From Actinobacteria bacterium IMCC26207 (GTDB lineage Bacteria > Actinomycetota > Acidimicrobiia > Acidimicrobiales > Microtrichaceae), in the NCBI GenBank assembly GCA_001025035.1, contig LCZK01000008.1:186001-250000 (forward strand): a DNA stretch of 64,000 nt, read 5' to 3'. Positions 1 to 8,444 of this stretch are shown piece by piece. Both the position numbers and the translations under genes were made by a program. Every line of letters starts with the position of its first letter. Position 1 is the stretch's first letter. The notes beneath the pieces are model-generated. The model did no database searches. It worked only from the letters and a program-made list of their open reading frames with translations, and was not told the origin of the DNA.

Positions 1-2
1 CC

Positions 3-593
3 GGCGTGCGCCCCGGCAGGGTGGTTGTGCTCGGTGCGGGCAACGTGGGCTGGAACGCCGCGTGGATTGCTGCGGGTATGGAGGCCGAGGTGCTGTTGCT
101 CGACAAGAATCTGGATCGATTGCGATGGGTCGATCAGATTCACCGCGGACGCATCATGACCTTGGCATCGAATCGAGGTGCGGTTGAACGCGCAGTTGCC
201 GGAGCGGACTTGGTCATCGGAGCTGTTCTTGTTGCTGGGGGCCGGGCACCCACGGTGGTAACCGAGGACATGGTGATCGGCATGAAGGAACGGTCCGTCA
301 TTGTGGACGTTGCGATCGATCAAGGTGGTTGTGTAGAAACCATCCACGAAACAACTCACTCCGATCCCACCTATGTGGTGCACGAGGTTGTGCACTACGC
401 AGTTGGAAATATTCCCGGAGCCGTGCCGCACACTTCGACCTATGCCCTCACGAACGCAACGCTGCCGTACTTGTTGCAACTAGCGCTTGGGGGCGAACAA
501 GCAGAGCTGAGCGAGCCTGCTGTAGCAGGTGGACTCAACACCTTTGCCGGGCGTATCACCCACCAAGCCGTGGCCGAAGCTCTAGATCTCTAA
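3..593 (+). CDS. ald: Alanine dehydrogenase, C-terminal part (5' end outside window)
   Basis: C-terminal 195 or so residues of an NAD-dependent L-alanine dehydrogenase, which interconverts alanine with pyruvate and ammonia in the cytoplasm. The visible part opens with the Rossmann nucleotide-binding loop (VVVLGAGNVGWNAA), followed by an acidic residue at the end of the second strand (LLLDKN), which favours NAD. Further typical segments are ADLVIGAVLVAGGRAP, VDVAIDQGGCVET and the C-terminal GAVPHTSTYALTNATLPY. The family is usually about 370 residues, so roughly half is missing, cut by the window edge. The frame is open to the first base, so the GTG at position 6 is internal, not a start. The gene ends just before a strong hairpin. 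Identification is secure. Confidence 0.93.
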   Translation, partial: GVRPGRVVVLGAGNVGWNAAWIAAGMEAEVLLLDKNLDRLRWVDQIHRGRIMTLASNRGAVERAVAGADLVIGAVLVAGGRAPTVVTEDMVIGMKERSVIVDVAIDQGGCVETIHETTHSDPTYVVHEVVHYAVGNIPGAVPHTSTYALTNATLPYLLQLALGGEQAELSEPAVAGGLNTFAGRITHQAVAEALDL

Positions 594-596
594 CCT

Positions 597-638
597 CGTT
601 CTGTTATGCGCCTGACCCGCTATGGGGGGTCAGGCGCA
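597..638. repeat. Intergenic hairpin element, copy A (bidirectional terminator candidate)
   Basis: Between the convergent ald and P450 genes. Perfect 11-base arms GCGCCTGACCC (608-618) and GGGTCAGGCGC (627-637) enclose an 8-base loop. There is no long T run on either side. A related 42-base copy lies at 277 bases past 15 kb (15277-15318), about 34 of 42 bases identical by hand alignment. Both copies sit some 15-20 bases after the stop of a minus-strand gene, so a role in 3'-end formation is likely, but the shared flanks suggest a dispersed repeat. Confidence 0.7.
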
Positions 639-659
639 AGACAGAGCATGGCAATGGGA

Positions 660-1925
660 CTACTTGAGCTTGTAGCTGATCGGAAGATGCTTGACCCCGC
701 TCACGAAGTGGGTCGGGGTATAGACCGCTGGACCAGCGAGCTCGACCGAGGCAGTCCGGTCAAGGAACTTTCCGAGCAACGTGCGCACTTCGCGCCGGGC
801 TACCTGAGCGCCCAGGCAGAAGTGCATGCCCAATCCGAACGACAGCAACTTGTCACTATCAGGCCGGAAAATATCAAAGTTCATAGGGTCAATGAACACA
901 TCCTCATCTCGATTCGCAGAGGGATACGAAGTCAGCACGACATCACCCTTCGGGATCAGCACTCCCCCAAGCTCAACGTCCTCTTGTACCCAACGGAAGA
1001 AGCTTCGAACTGGACTCGTCCATCGAATGATCTCTTCGGTGGCCTGCCCCAGTAACGCTGGGTCCTTACGCAGTGCCTGTAGCTGATCGGGGTGAGCGAG
1101 CAACTGCTCTAGGCCTCCGCTCAACGAAAACGATGTGGTGTCATGGCCGGCAGTTGCGACGATGATGTAATACCAAAGCAACTCAGCCTCGCCAAGTGGT
1201 GCCCCGTCTACTTCTCCGTTGGCGAGCACCGTGGCTAGGTCATCAGTGGGGTGTGCTCGACGCTCTGCGGTCAGCGCCTCGAAGTAATCCTTGAACTTGG
1301 CAATTGTCGAACCAACAAGCTCAAGTGGATCAGTGAAGTCGCCCAAGTATTCCGGATCGGCAGAACCAAAAAGCCCTTGTGTGAGTTCCATCATGAAATG
1401 TTCGTCACTGCGCGGAACACCAAAGATCGTCATGATGACTCGGATCGTGAACGGGACGGCAAGGTCCTGAGCAAAATCGCACTCCCCGCCCATGTCAGCG
1501 AGCTTCTCGACATACTCATCGGCAATCTGTTCAATCGCCGCCTGCAAGTTTTTGACTGCAGCAGGCTTAAACCAATCGTTCGTGACCTTGCGATACTTGT
1601 CATGCTCGGACCCGTGCAGATGCACCAACGTCCGTGGCTGTTCCAGACCGAGCATGTCGAGCATCTCGTAGGTGATATTTGGGCTCGGTGCCGACTGCTC
1701 TGTGTTGAAAAACACGTCACTTCGCCGTGAGACCTCAAAGACATCCTCATGGCGAGTGACTGCCCAAAAGGGAGTCCATCCCTCGGCTTCGACTCTCAAG
1801 ATTGGCGCATCTCGGCGCAGTTCGCGAGCAATCTCATGCCAGTTTTCCATATCCCCAAATGACTCGGGGTGAATGAAGATCATCCCACGAGAATCGCTAC
1901 CGGGAGACAGAATCGGTTCAGGCAT
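660..1925 (-). CDS. Cytochrome P450
   Basis: Haem-thiolate monooxygenase of 421 residues, a normal length for a soluble bacterial P450. Visible motifs are the I-helix oxygen-binding segment AGHDTTS (near residue 262), the K-helix ExxR in EEIIRW (near 298), and the haem loop FGLGMHFCLGAQVARRE with the cysteine ligand near 368. The ATG start has a plausible Shine-Dalgarno sequence, AAAGGTG, a few bases upstream. No ferredoxin or reductase gene is adjacent, so electrons must come from partners encoded elsewhere. An MFS exporter lies upstream on the same strand 116 bases away. The substrate cannot be read from the sequence; actinobacterial P450s of this general type act on steroids, terpenes or fatty acids. 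Confidence 0.93.
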   Translation of the reverse strand: MPEPILSPGSDSRGMIFIHPESFGDMENWHEIARELRRDAPILRVEAEGWTPFWAVTRHEDVFEVSRRSDVFFNTEQSAPSPNITYEMLDMLGLEQPRTLVHLHGSEHDKYRKVTNDWFKPAAVKNLQAAIEQIADEYVEKLADMGGECDFAQDLAVPFTIRVIMTIFGVPRSDEHFMMELTQGLFGSADPEYLGDFTDPLELVGSTIAKFKDYFEALTAERRAHPTDDLATVLANGEVDGAPLGEAELLWYYIIVATAGHDTTSFSLSGGLEQLLAHPDQLQALRKDPALLGQATEEIIRWTSPVRSFFRWVQEDVELGGVLIPKGDVVLTSYPSANRDEDVFIDPMNFDIFRPDSDKLLSFGLGMHFCLGAQVARREVRTLLGKFLDRTASVELAGPAVYTPTHFVSGVKHLPISYKLK

Positions 1926-2041
1926 GGGACACCTTTAGGTCGGCTTCTAGGTGTGCTTCACCGCATGGCACAGCACTAACGAGTGGAAGAGTATCCCCCA
2001 CCGGACGCGCAGCACGCACCACGAGCATGGCTATGAGGGGC

Positions 2042-3352
2042 TCAAGCGGCTGCAGCATCGCGAGCAGCATCAGCGTCGGCCATGACGTGAAATCTGCCAG
2101 TCAGAATGAACAACACCGTGACCATCAACAGCAAAGTCCCCGCAGCAATAGTCACCGGCTGAATTCCATAGATGTCAGACAACTTTCCCCAGAGAAAGAT
2201 TCCAATCGGAAGAGCACCCGTCAGGCACATCAGGTAAATCGCAATGACCGTTCCGCGAAGGTCGTCGCGCACAACAAGTTGGATGCTGGTGTTGATCGTG
2301 GATGCAATGGCTAGGTACGCGCCGCCGAAGCACAACAATGCCAACACCACTGTGAGATACGTGGGCGCCAAGCCGGTTGCCACTACGGAGAGCCCGTACA
2401 GGACCATTGCTCCACTCAGCAGTCTGGACCGCGGAATCCGTGGCGCAATCGATAACAGTGCCGGCGTAAAGATCACCGACCCAATACCAGCGGCCCCAAA
2501 AAGAATCCCGAGACGTAGCCCCGACACCTGCAACACCTTCTCGCCGTAGACCACAAGGTAGCTAAAGAGTGGGCTACCGAGTCCGGCAACTGCAGCTATT
2601 GCCATACAGCAGGCACGAATCGGCGGAGAGGCCAGCACGTAGCGGCCGGCGGAGCGAATCCCGGCTACGGCTCCTCCAGAAACGTTTCGACGAACACCAT
2701 CGCTGCTGACCCGCAAGCCCAGCAGAACAACAATCACGATGGCGAAGGAAGCGGCGTTCAAGGCGAAGGCCCATGAGACTCCGATTCCCGACACGATGAT
2801 GCCTGTCAGGAGCGGCCCGAGTGCTCGAGCTGCATTGAACTGGGCACTGTTCAATGTGACTGCGTTGAGCAACAAATCCCGACTCACTAATTCGGCTACG
2901 AACGACTGCCAGACCGGCGTATTCAGCCCTGCTGCTAGGCCCGAAACGAATGCGAGTCCTGCTAGCCAGGCAGTGGTCACAACTCCCGTATACACCATCA
3001 CAAAAAGTGCGGTGGCGCAGGCAGCCTGCGCTGCTTGGGTACTGATTAACAGAGTCCTTCGAGGGAACCGGTCGGCCAGACTTCCACCGACTAAGCCCAT
3101 CACCATGAACGGCAAGTATTGAAAGAACCCGGTTACACCAATTGCTCCAGCCGATCCCGTCAGAGAAAAGGCCACAAAGGGGATTGCTGCTCCCTGCATC
3201 CAACTGCCCGTATTCGACACCAGCGCTGCAAGCCAAAACCTGCGAAAATCCCGCTGCCGGAGGGCATCAAGTGCCCGTGGTTTAGGGCGCTCAGTGCTCG
3301 GAGTCACTTCTGGCTGATTAGGCATCGGAGCAGTCATCGTGGTGGACGCCAC
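2042..3352 (-). CDS. MFS transporter, EntS/MFS_3-like exporter
   Basis: Integral membrane protein of 436 residues with about twelve hydrophobic segments, of the major facilitator superfamily. The start of the first helix (RRFWLAALVSNTGSWMQ) and the cytoplasmic loop GGSLADRFPRRTLL resemble the MFS_3 group that includes the enterobactin exporter EntS and macrolide exporters, so proton-driven export of a small molecule is the likely role. The N-terminal 30 residues are Pro/Thr-rich and probably cytoplasmic. The assigned start is GTG; ATG at 3337 is an alternative, with a TAGGAT hexamer at 3353-3358 that could serve as its -10 box. It is divergent from the acyltransferase gene. The substrate is unknown; the P450 downstream on the same strand may be functionally linked. 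Confidence 0.85.
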   Translation of the reverse strand: MASTTMTAPMPNQPEVTPSTERPKPRALDALRQRDFRRFWLAALVSNTGSWMQGAAIPFVAFSLTGSAGAIGVTGFFQYLPFMVMGLVGGSLADRFPRRTLLISTQAAQAACATALFVMVYTGVVTTAWLAGLAFVSGLAAGLNTPVWQSFVAELVSRDLLLNAVTLNSAQFNAARALGPLLTGIIVSGIGVSWAFALNAASFAIVIVVLLGLRVSSDGVRRNVSGGAVAGIRSAGRYVLASPPIRACCMAIAAVAGLGSPLFSYLVVYGEKVLQVSGLRLGILFGAAGIGSVIFTPALLSIAPRIPRSRLLSGAMVLYGLSVVATGLAPTYLTVVLALLCFGGAYLAIASTINTSIQLVVRDDLRGTVIAIYLMCLTGALPIGIFLWGKLSDIYGIQPVTIAAGTLLLMVTVLFILTGRFHVMADADAARDAAAA

Positions 3353-3426
3353 ATCCTAATGATGCGCTTCTCGGAGATGATCCACGCCCTTAGGATACTG
3401 GCCGGGACCTAGTTCCTCGTAGCGCC

Positions 3427-3432
3427 TATCAT
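3427..3432 (+). promoter_or_regulatory. -10 hexamer TATCAT, probable leaderless start
   Basis: TATCAT ends six bases before the ATG at 3439, so transcription would begin at or next to the start codon. No Shine-Dalgarno sequence is visible between. No convincing -35 box is seen. This is inference from position and consensus only. Confidence 0.45.
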
Positions 3433-3438
3433 GCACCC

Positions 3439-4446
3439 ATGGAACAGGACGACTCCGAATCGAAACAGTCGCCGAGTAACCAAACTCCCGCAACGCCCAG
3501 AACGCCGGCCCCAACTCCGGCCATCCGCCTGGACCCAGCCGAATTACTGAATCAAGAGATCACGCTCGAAGAGATGCTCAGTCAGGCCGGTTCCGGCGCA
3601 GGCCATGGAGAGCTTGTTCAACTACCCCAAGAAGAACCCCGCAACCCTGATGCGCTTGATGATCGCAGGCGTTCTGATGTCAATGAATGGGGCCGCTCGG
3701 AACATATGCGAGAGATCGCTCGGCGTGTCTATGACCCTATTTACAAGCACTGGTTCCGCGTTGAGTGGGAAGGCCTAGAAAAGATTCCAGAAGGTGGCGC
3801 CCTACTCGTAGCGAATCACGCTGCCGCTATTCCGTCTGATGCGCCCGTGATCATGCACGGAATCGAGACGGAACTGAATCGCCCGGTGTACGGATTGGCC
3901 GACAACTTCTTTCGAACAATCCCCGTGGTTGGAACCATCTGGAATCGCCTCGGCGGCCTGCCGGCACATCCAGACAACGCGTACCGACTCCTGCGAGAAC
4001 AAGACCAACTTGTGCTTGTGTTTCCTGAGGGAACAAAGGGCCCATCCAAGACCTACAGCGAACGCTACCAACTTCGCAGATTTGGTCGCGGAGGATTTGT
4101 CGAGATCGCCATGAGGGCAGGGGTGCCTGTAGTCCCGATTGCAGTAGTCGGGGCTGAGGAATCAATGCCTACCTTATTTAGAGTCCCCTCGATCGCTCGT
4201 GCTCTTGGAGTGCCCTACCTGCCTGTCACTGCAAACATGCTGGTGGCTGGTCCGCTTGGATTGGTTTCGTATTTTCCATCCAAGTTCAAACTCAAGGTGC
4301 TCGACCCTGTGCACTTTGATGTTCCTGCTGATCGAGACCGATACTCACGCTCTCGCGTCATGGACGAGTCAGAAGCGATTCGCGATCGAATCCAAGCAGC
4401 GCTGTACACCATGTTGCGCGAACGCAGAAGCGTGTGGTTCGGCTGA
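3439..4446 (+). CDS. Lysophospholipid acyltransferase family protein (PlsC-like, Rv0502 type)
   Basis: Acyltransferase of 335 residues, acting at the membrane face on a lysophospholipid or related acceptor. Block I is NHAAAIPSD, where the His and Asp are six residues apart rather than the usual four; mycobacterial Rv0502-type proteins share this spacing. Block III is VFPEGTKG, followed by a basic GRGGF segment, and block IV is PVVPIAVVGAEE. The first 90 residues are Pro/Thr-rich and charged, probably disordered. The stop TGA overlaps the ATG of the following epimerase gene, implying translational coupling. The same pairing of an epimerase (galE2) with an acyltransferase is known in mycobacteria. 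The exact acceptor is not determined. Confidence 0.85.
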   Translation: MEQDDSESKQSPSNQTPATPRTPAPTPAIRLDPAELLNQEITLEEMLSQAGSGAGHGELVQLPQEEPRNPDALDDRRRSDVNEWGRSEHMREIARRVYDPIYKHWFRVEWEGLEKIPEGGALLVANHAAAIPSDAPVIMHGIETELNRPVYGLADNFFRTIPVVGTIWNRLGGLPAHPDNAYRLLREQDQLVLVFPEGTKGPSKTYSERYQLRRFGRGGFVEIAMRAGVPVVPIAVVGAEESMPTLFRVPSIARALGVPYLPVTANMLVAGPLGLVSYFPSKFKLKVLDPVHFDVPADRDRYSRSRVMDESEAIRDRIQAALYTMLRERRSVWFG

Positions 4447-5570
4447 TGCCCGATCAGCCACCTTCCCCAACCCGGCTCACCCGCAGGGCGTCCGACGCGC
4501 TCGAGATAGACCCGGATGGCCCAAGGCGACGCGTTCTCGTGACTGGTCTGGGTACCTTCTGGGGAGGACGAGTAGCTCAGGCCCTAGAGGCAAACCCAGC
4601 TGTCGAGGTGATCGTCGGACTCGACACCACCGAGCCAACAGTTGAACTCGAACGAACTGAATACGTTCGCGTAGATGCCAACTACTCGATTCTCTCTCGA
4701 ATTGTGCGAGCAACACGGGTGGACACGATTATTCACACGTTCTTGGTGATGGACCCTACGCAGATGTCGCAGCGTGCCATGCACGAGATCAACGTAATCG
4801 GAACCATGAATCTTTTTGCCGCTGCATCCGCTGCATCCTCGACTGTTCGCAGCGTGATCGTAAAGTCCTCGACGGTGGTGTACGGATGTGCCCCCGAAGA
4901 CCCCGTCTGGTTCACAGAGTCCACCGCAAGATCCCGGCCTGCTCGCGAACCAATTGAGCGGAGTCTTGAAGCTGTCGAAGGCTACGTACGCGACTTCGCA
5001 GAAGACAACCCACATGTCAACGTGGCGTTACTTCGCTTCTCCAACGTCATTGGCGCAGAGCTCGAGACTCCGCTCACTCGACTCCTACAACTTCCTGTGG
5101 TCCCGTCAATATTCGGCTTTGACCCCAGGTTTCAATTTGTACACGAGGACGACGTCATCAAGTCACTACTGTTCGCGTTCAATAACGACCTGCCTGGAGT
5201 ATTCAACGTGGCTGGTGACGGGCTCCTGCCTTGGTCGGAGGTGGCAGCGCTCTGCGGTAAACGCACAGTCGCCCTTCCTCCTGTTGCTACTGGGTTTCTG
5301 ACCTCACCCCTGCGGCAACTTGGCGTTCTGGACCTTCCCGAGGAGTATGAAGGCCTTCTGAAATATGGCCGCGGAGTCGATAACCATCGGCTCAAAAATT
5401 TTGGCTTCCGCTATGAACACACATCAACTGAAGCTGTCGAGGCTTTCATTCGTGCAGTCCGGCTTCGCAAAGTAGTTGGTGAAAACGAACCCTCTTATCG
5501 CTACGAACGCGATGTTGAACAGTTCTTCCGCCACTCGCCTGCTGTGCGTAAGGATCGCCGTCAGGCTTGA
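4446..5570 (+). CDS. NAD-dependent epimerase/dehydratase (GalE2-like)
   Basis: Extended short-chain dehydrogenase of 374 residues. The N-terminal Rossmann loop is VLVTGLGTFWGGRVAQ, and STVVYG carries the catalytic-region serine and the tyrosine of the usual strand. After it the sequence lacks an obvious YxxxK (the region reads PAREPIERSLEAVEGYVRDF), so catalysis may be altered or the Lys/Tyr pair displaced. The first 30 residues form a basic Pro-rich tail. The start ATG overlaps the stop of the acyltransferase gene, and the two probably form an operon. In mycobacteria the homologous pair is galE2/Rv0502. The 3' end overlaps the convergent glycosyltransferase gene by ten bases. Sugar-nucleotide epimerase is the family name; the real substrate is open. 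Confidence 0.82.
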   Translation: MPDQPPSPTRLTRRASDALEIDPDGPRRRVLVTGLGTFWGGRVAQALEANPAVEVIVGLDTTEPTVELERTEYVRVDANYSILSRIVRATRVDTIIHTFLVMDPTQMSQRAMHEINVIGTMNLFAAASAASSTVRSVIVKSSTVVYGCAPEDPVWFTESTARSRPAREPIERSLEAVEGYVRDFAEDNPHVNVALLRFSNVIGAELETPLTRLLQLPVVPSIFGFDPRFQFVHEDDVIKSLLFAFNNDLPGVFNVAGDGLLPWSEVAALCGKRTVALPPVATGFLTSPLRQLGVLDLPEEYEGLLKYGRGVDNHRLKNFGFRYEHTSTEAVEAFIRAVRLRKVVGENEPSYRYERDVEQFFRHSPAVRKDRRQA

Positions 5571-6850
5571 GCCTGTTCAACCCAAGCAGTTACCTTCGAT
5601 GCCAACTCAGCTTCGATACGTGACCATTCGTACTGCCGCCTAAAAAGCTCTGCCCCTGCTTGGCTCAGGCGTTGACGCAAGTCGCCCTCGGACAGCAGTG
5701 AGATGCAGGCCGTAGCAAACTCAGCTGCGCTATCGGCAACAAGGGCATCGATGTTGTGTTGAACAGCAATCCCCTCGGACCCAATGCTGGTGGTGACGAG
5801 CGGAATGCAATGAGCTAGAGCCTCCAGTACCTTCAGACGGGTTCCAGCACCGACGCGAATGGGCACGATCGAGATATCTGCTGAGTCAAGTTCCGGTGCA
5901 AGGTCATCAACGAGCCCGAGCAGATCCACCCCGGGTTGAGAACCAACCCAAGAAACCCGCTCAGGGTTGCGACCAACAATTCTCAGGCGCGCAGCGGGCA
6001 CCTTCGCCAAAATCTGCGGCATGACTTCCCGAACAAACCACTCCACGGCATCACTGTTTGGCTCGTAGTCCAATGCTCCAACGAAGAGCATGGTTGGTGT
6101 GGCATTCTGCAACGCCATGCGATCAGTACGGATCTGTTCTGGCGCCTGAGCGCCGTTGCCCACCACGAAAGCATTCGGGCATCCAGACCGCTCAACATCC
6201 AACTCGCTGCACACCCCCACTGCCGCGACCTGCGCTGCACAGTTACGCTGCATCGCATCCCATCGGCGCTCATCAATAAGGTCAAACGCCCTTGATACAG
6301 CCCAGCGCGAGAGCGCTCTGACGCGATCAATCGGACCGCTACCCGGCGCAAACCTTGGCGGATTTCTGCGGCGTAACTTGAGCGAAAGATTCTCTAGGTC
6401 ATTGAAGTCGACTACCTCAACTGGCCCTGTGCGGCCATTCGAGCGAGTAGCTGTGCGGGAATTCTTCATGGCCTCATGAACTGGCCACCAGGTATCGAGG
6501 AGCGAGTAAAAGACAAGGTCGATATCGGGGCCGGACTCAAGGCGGCGGAGTACCGCTTCGGTAAGTTCGGAGGTATCCATAGCCATAAGTCTTCGTGGCG
6601 GGCCGCCCCTGACCCAAGGCCACAGCCAGTCACGCATCGGCGTTACGGGCCCAGGGGTAAGAGTAGAGACCTTCCCAAGCCCAGTCACTGCGGGGGGTTC
6701 AACTCGTTCAGACCCAATTGAATGGCGATCGACTGAGATCAACTCAACCTCACCAGCCTGGCCAAGAGCAGAAATCATGTGGCTCAATCGCTGCCTGTAC
6801 CCATCCACGGGCGGCCACGGGTACATTTGCGCAACCATCAAAATTCTCAC
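5561..6850 (-). CDS. Glycosyltransferase, GT1/GT4 family
   Basis: Predicted cytoplasmic GT-B glycosyltransferase of 429 residues. It begins VRILMVAQMYPWPPVDG, a typical first strand and glycine loop of GT4 enzymes. The C-terminal domain has RLRIVGRNP, then a stretch ending IRVGAGTRLKVLEALAHC with the Glu that contacts the nucleotide sugar, then PLVTTSIGSEGI. I chose GTG at 6850, with AAGGTG upstream, over an open-frame GTG at 6895 whose extra 15 residues do not look like protein sequence. The gene is close to, but separate from, the main polysaccharide cluster. It may add sugars to a surface glycan or lipid; donor and acceptor are unknown. Confidence 0.85.
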   Translation of the reverse strand: MRILMVAQMYPWPPVDGYRQRLSHMISALGQAGEVELISVDRHSIGSERVEPPAVTGLGKVSTLTPGPVTPMRDWLWPWVRGGPPRRLMAMDTSELTEAVLRRLESGPDIDLVFYSLLDTWWPVHEAMKNSRTATRSNGRTGPVEVVDFNDLENLSLKLRRRNPPRFAPGSGPIDRVRALSRWAVSRAFDLIDERRWDAMQRNCAAQVAAVGVCSELDVERSGCPNAFVVGNGAQAPEQIRTDRMALQNATPTMLFVGALDYEPNSDAVEWFVREVMPQILAKVPAARLRIVGRNPERVSWVGSQPGVDLLGLVDDLAPELDSADISIVPIRVGAGTRLKVLEALAHCIPLVTTSIGSEGIAVQHNIDALVADSAAEFATACISLLSEGDLRQRLSQAGAELFRRQYEWSRIEAELASKVTAWVEQAQA

Positions 6851-6912
6851 GGCGAGGCACCTTATCTGTTGAGGAGCCCTCGTACCGGGGACCACGTCAT
6901 CCGGAGAAGACC

Positions 6913-7677
6913 ATGCCCAGAATTACCGTCGAGAAAATTGGACGCGTTGCGGTCCTCACACTGAACGACCCTGAGCGGCGCAATGCCCTGAGCCTGGACC
7001 TAAACCAGGAACTCAACTCTGCTTTGGATACGCTCGAAGAGGATTCCGAGACGGGCGCAGTTGTGCTCACTGGTGCCGGCAAAGCCTTCTGCGCAGGGGC
7101 GGATCTGAGCCAACTTGGGGCCTCACGCCGAGAGGGACTTCTGAACATCTACGAAGGCTTTCTCAGGGTGGCTCGCTCCCCACTCCCCACAGTCGCCGCC
7201 GTAAACGGTGCAGCCGTCGGGGCTGGAATGAACCTAGCGCTGGCCTGTGACCTTCGAATCGCTGGTGCTTCCGCCCGTTTCGATACCCGCTTCTTAGACC
7301 TTGGTATTCACCCCGGGGGTGGTCACACCTGGATGTTTCGCTCTATCGCTGGCCAACAGGCGACTATGGCAGCGGTGCTCTTTTCGCAGGTGCTTGATGC
7401 GGCTGAAGCAGAGCGAGTTGGCTTGGTCTGGAAAGCGGTTGCGGATGATCTGTTACTCGACAGCGCAGTGGCTTGCGCAGCACGAGCGGCGGAAGCTCCG
7501 AGCGAATTGACCCGCAGAGTCAAGCGGACCATCCAAGACATGGGGTCGATTCACAGCCATGAAGAAGCTGTACAACGAGAGCTAGAGGATCAGGTCTGGT
7601 CAATGGATCAGCCCGCCTTTGCCGAGAGTCTGCTTGAGCTACAACAACGCATCAGCAGCAAGGGAACAGGCCAGTAG
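6913..7677 (+). CDS. Enoyl-CoA hydratase/isomerase family protein (crotonase fold)
   Basis: Crotonase-fold protein of 254 residues, the normal family length. The oxyanion-hole segments GKAFCAGADL and AVNGAAVGAGMNLALACDLR are intact, so acyl-CoA binding is expected. The two glutamates that catalyse hydration in classical enoyl-CoA hydratase are not present at the expected places: the first aligns with the Asn in GAGMNLALA, and the second falls in FDTRFLDLG where family members normally read PE. It may therefore be an isomerase, hydrolase or other crotonase rather than a hydratase. The ATG is preceded by GGAGAAGACC, a strong ribosome site, which excludes upstream in-frame starts. The neighbouring glycosyltransferase is divergent. 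Confidence 0.9.
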   Translation: MPRITVEKIGRVAVLTLNDPERRNALSLDLNQELNSALDTLEEDSETGAVVLTGAGKAFCAGADLSQLGASRREGLLNIYEGFLRVARSPLPTVAAVNGAAVGAGMNLALACDLRIAGASARFDTRFLDLGIHPGGGHTWMFRSIAGQQATMAAVLFSQVLDAAEAERVGLVWKAVADDLLLDSAVACAARAAEAPSELTRRVKRTIQDMGSIHSHEEAVQRELEDQVWSMDQPAFAESLLELQQRISSKGTGQ

Positions 7678-7726
7678 CGACTGCGCTCCTTGCGGCAGTC
7701 GGCAGTCGGCAGCAAAAGAGCTTTGC

Positions 7727-8326
7727 CTACCAGACCCACTCCGTGAGCAATTGATCGCGGCGGGCTTGCCATTCCTCGGAGGTGATCGCATAGCGAATGT
7801 GGTCCTCCCAAGTGCCGTTGATCTCTAAATAGCGCTCGGCCACCCCCTCGTCTCGAAGCGAAAGTTTGGTCACAACACTTCGACTCGCTGTGTTGCGAGG
7901 GATGATCGAGATCTGAACACGATGCAGCATGAGTTGCTCGAACGAGAACTGCAACAGTGCGACGAGCGCCTCGGGCATATAGCCGTTCCCAGCAATCTTC
8001 TCGTCAATCCAATATCCGATATAGCCACTTTGGTGCGCACCGCGCTGAATGGAATTGATGTTGATCTCACCGCCAAACTTGCCATCAACAAAAATCCCAA
8101 AACCAAAGCCAGTTCCCAACTGAATCTCACGCATTCGGACTGAGCAACGACCAGAAAAAGCCTGACGGTCCTCAACCGTGTCCGGCTGGCCCTGTAGTCG
8201 CTGAGGTTCCCACTTGGTGAGCCAATCCGTGCAACGCCTGCGCACCTCTCGCCAATCGTCGAAATCGTGCAAGTTGAGTGGACGCAGCAGTACTCGCCGA
8301 CCATGCACCATCATTGGTGTACTCAT
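7727..8326 (-). CDS. GNAT family N-acetyltransferase (RimJ/RimL-like)
   Basis: Acetyl-CoA-dependent acetyltransferase of 199 residues related to RimJ/RimL, enzymes that acetylate protein N-termini. Visible are the N-terminal strand RRVLLRPLNLHDFDDW, central strands GEININSIQRG and YIGYWIDEKIAGNGYMPEAL (the acetyl-CoA loop, QxxGxG-like), and the C-terminal RNTASRSVVTKLSLRDEGVAERYLEINGTW. I placed the start at the ATG at 8326, since an upstream in-frame start would add 17 residues unlike the family. No clear ribosome site is seen. It is convergent with the crotonase gene; the 49 bases between contain a weak 7-base inverted repeat CGACTGC/GCAGTCG. The target is probably a ribosomal protein or other N-terminus, by family analogy only. 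Confidence 0.87.
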   Translation of the reverse strand: MSTPMMVHGRRVLLRPLNLHDFDDWREVRRRCTDWLTKWEPQRLQGQPDTVEDRQAFSGRCSVRMREIQLGTGFGFGIFVDGKFGGEININSIQRGAHQSGYIGYWIDEKIAGNGYMPEALVALLQFSFEQLMLHRVQISIIPRNTASRSVVTKLSLRDEGVAERYLEINGTWEDHIRYAITSEEWQARRDQLLTEWVW

Positions 8327-8444
8327 CGATTCAGGGCTTTGCTTGCGGCGGAGCACATGGAGAATCCTAGCCAGCAAGACCCAATGCAGTATCTCACTTC
8401 ACTGCCCTGCTGTGCATTAGGTAGCCATTCGGCCTGCGACATAC

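Noticed and set aside
7678-7701. Terminator between crotonase and GNAT genes
   Set aside because: The 7-base stem with a 10-base loop and no T run is too weak to call.
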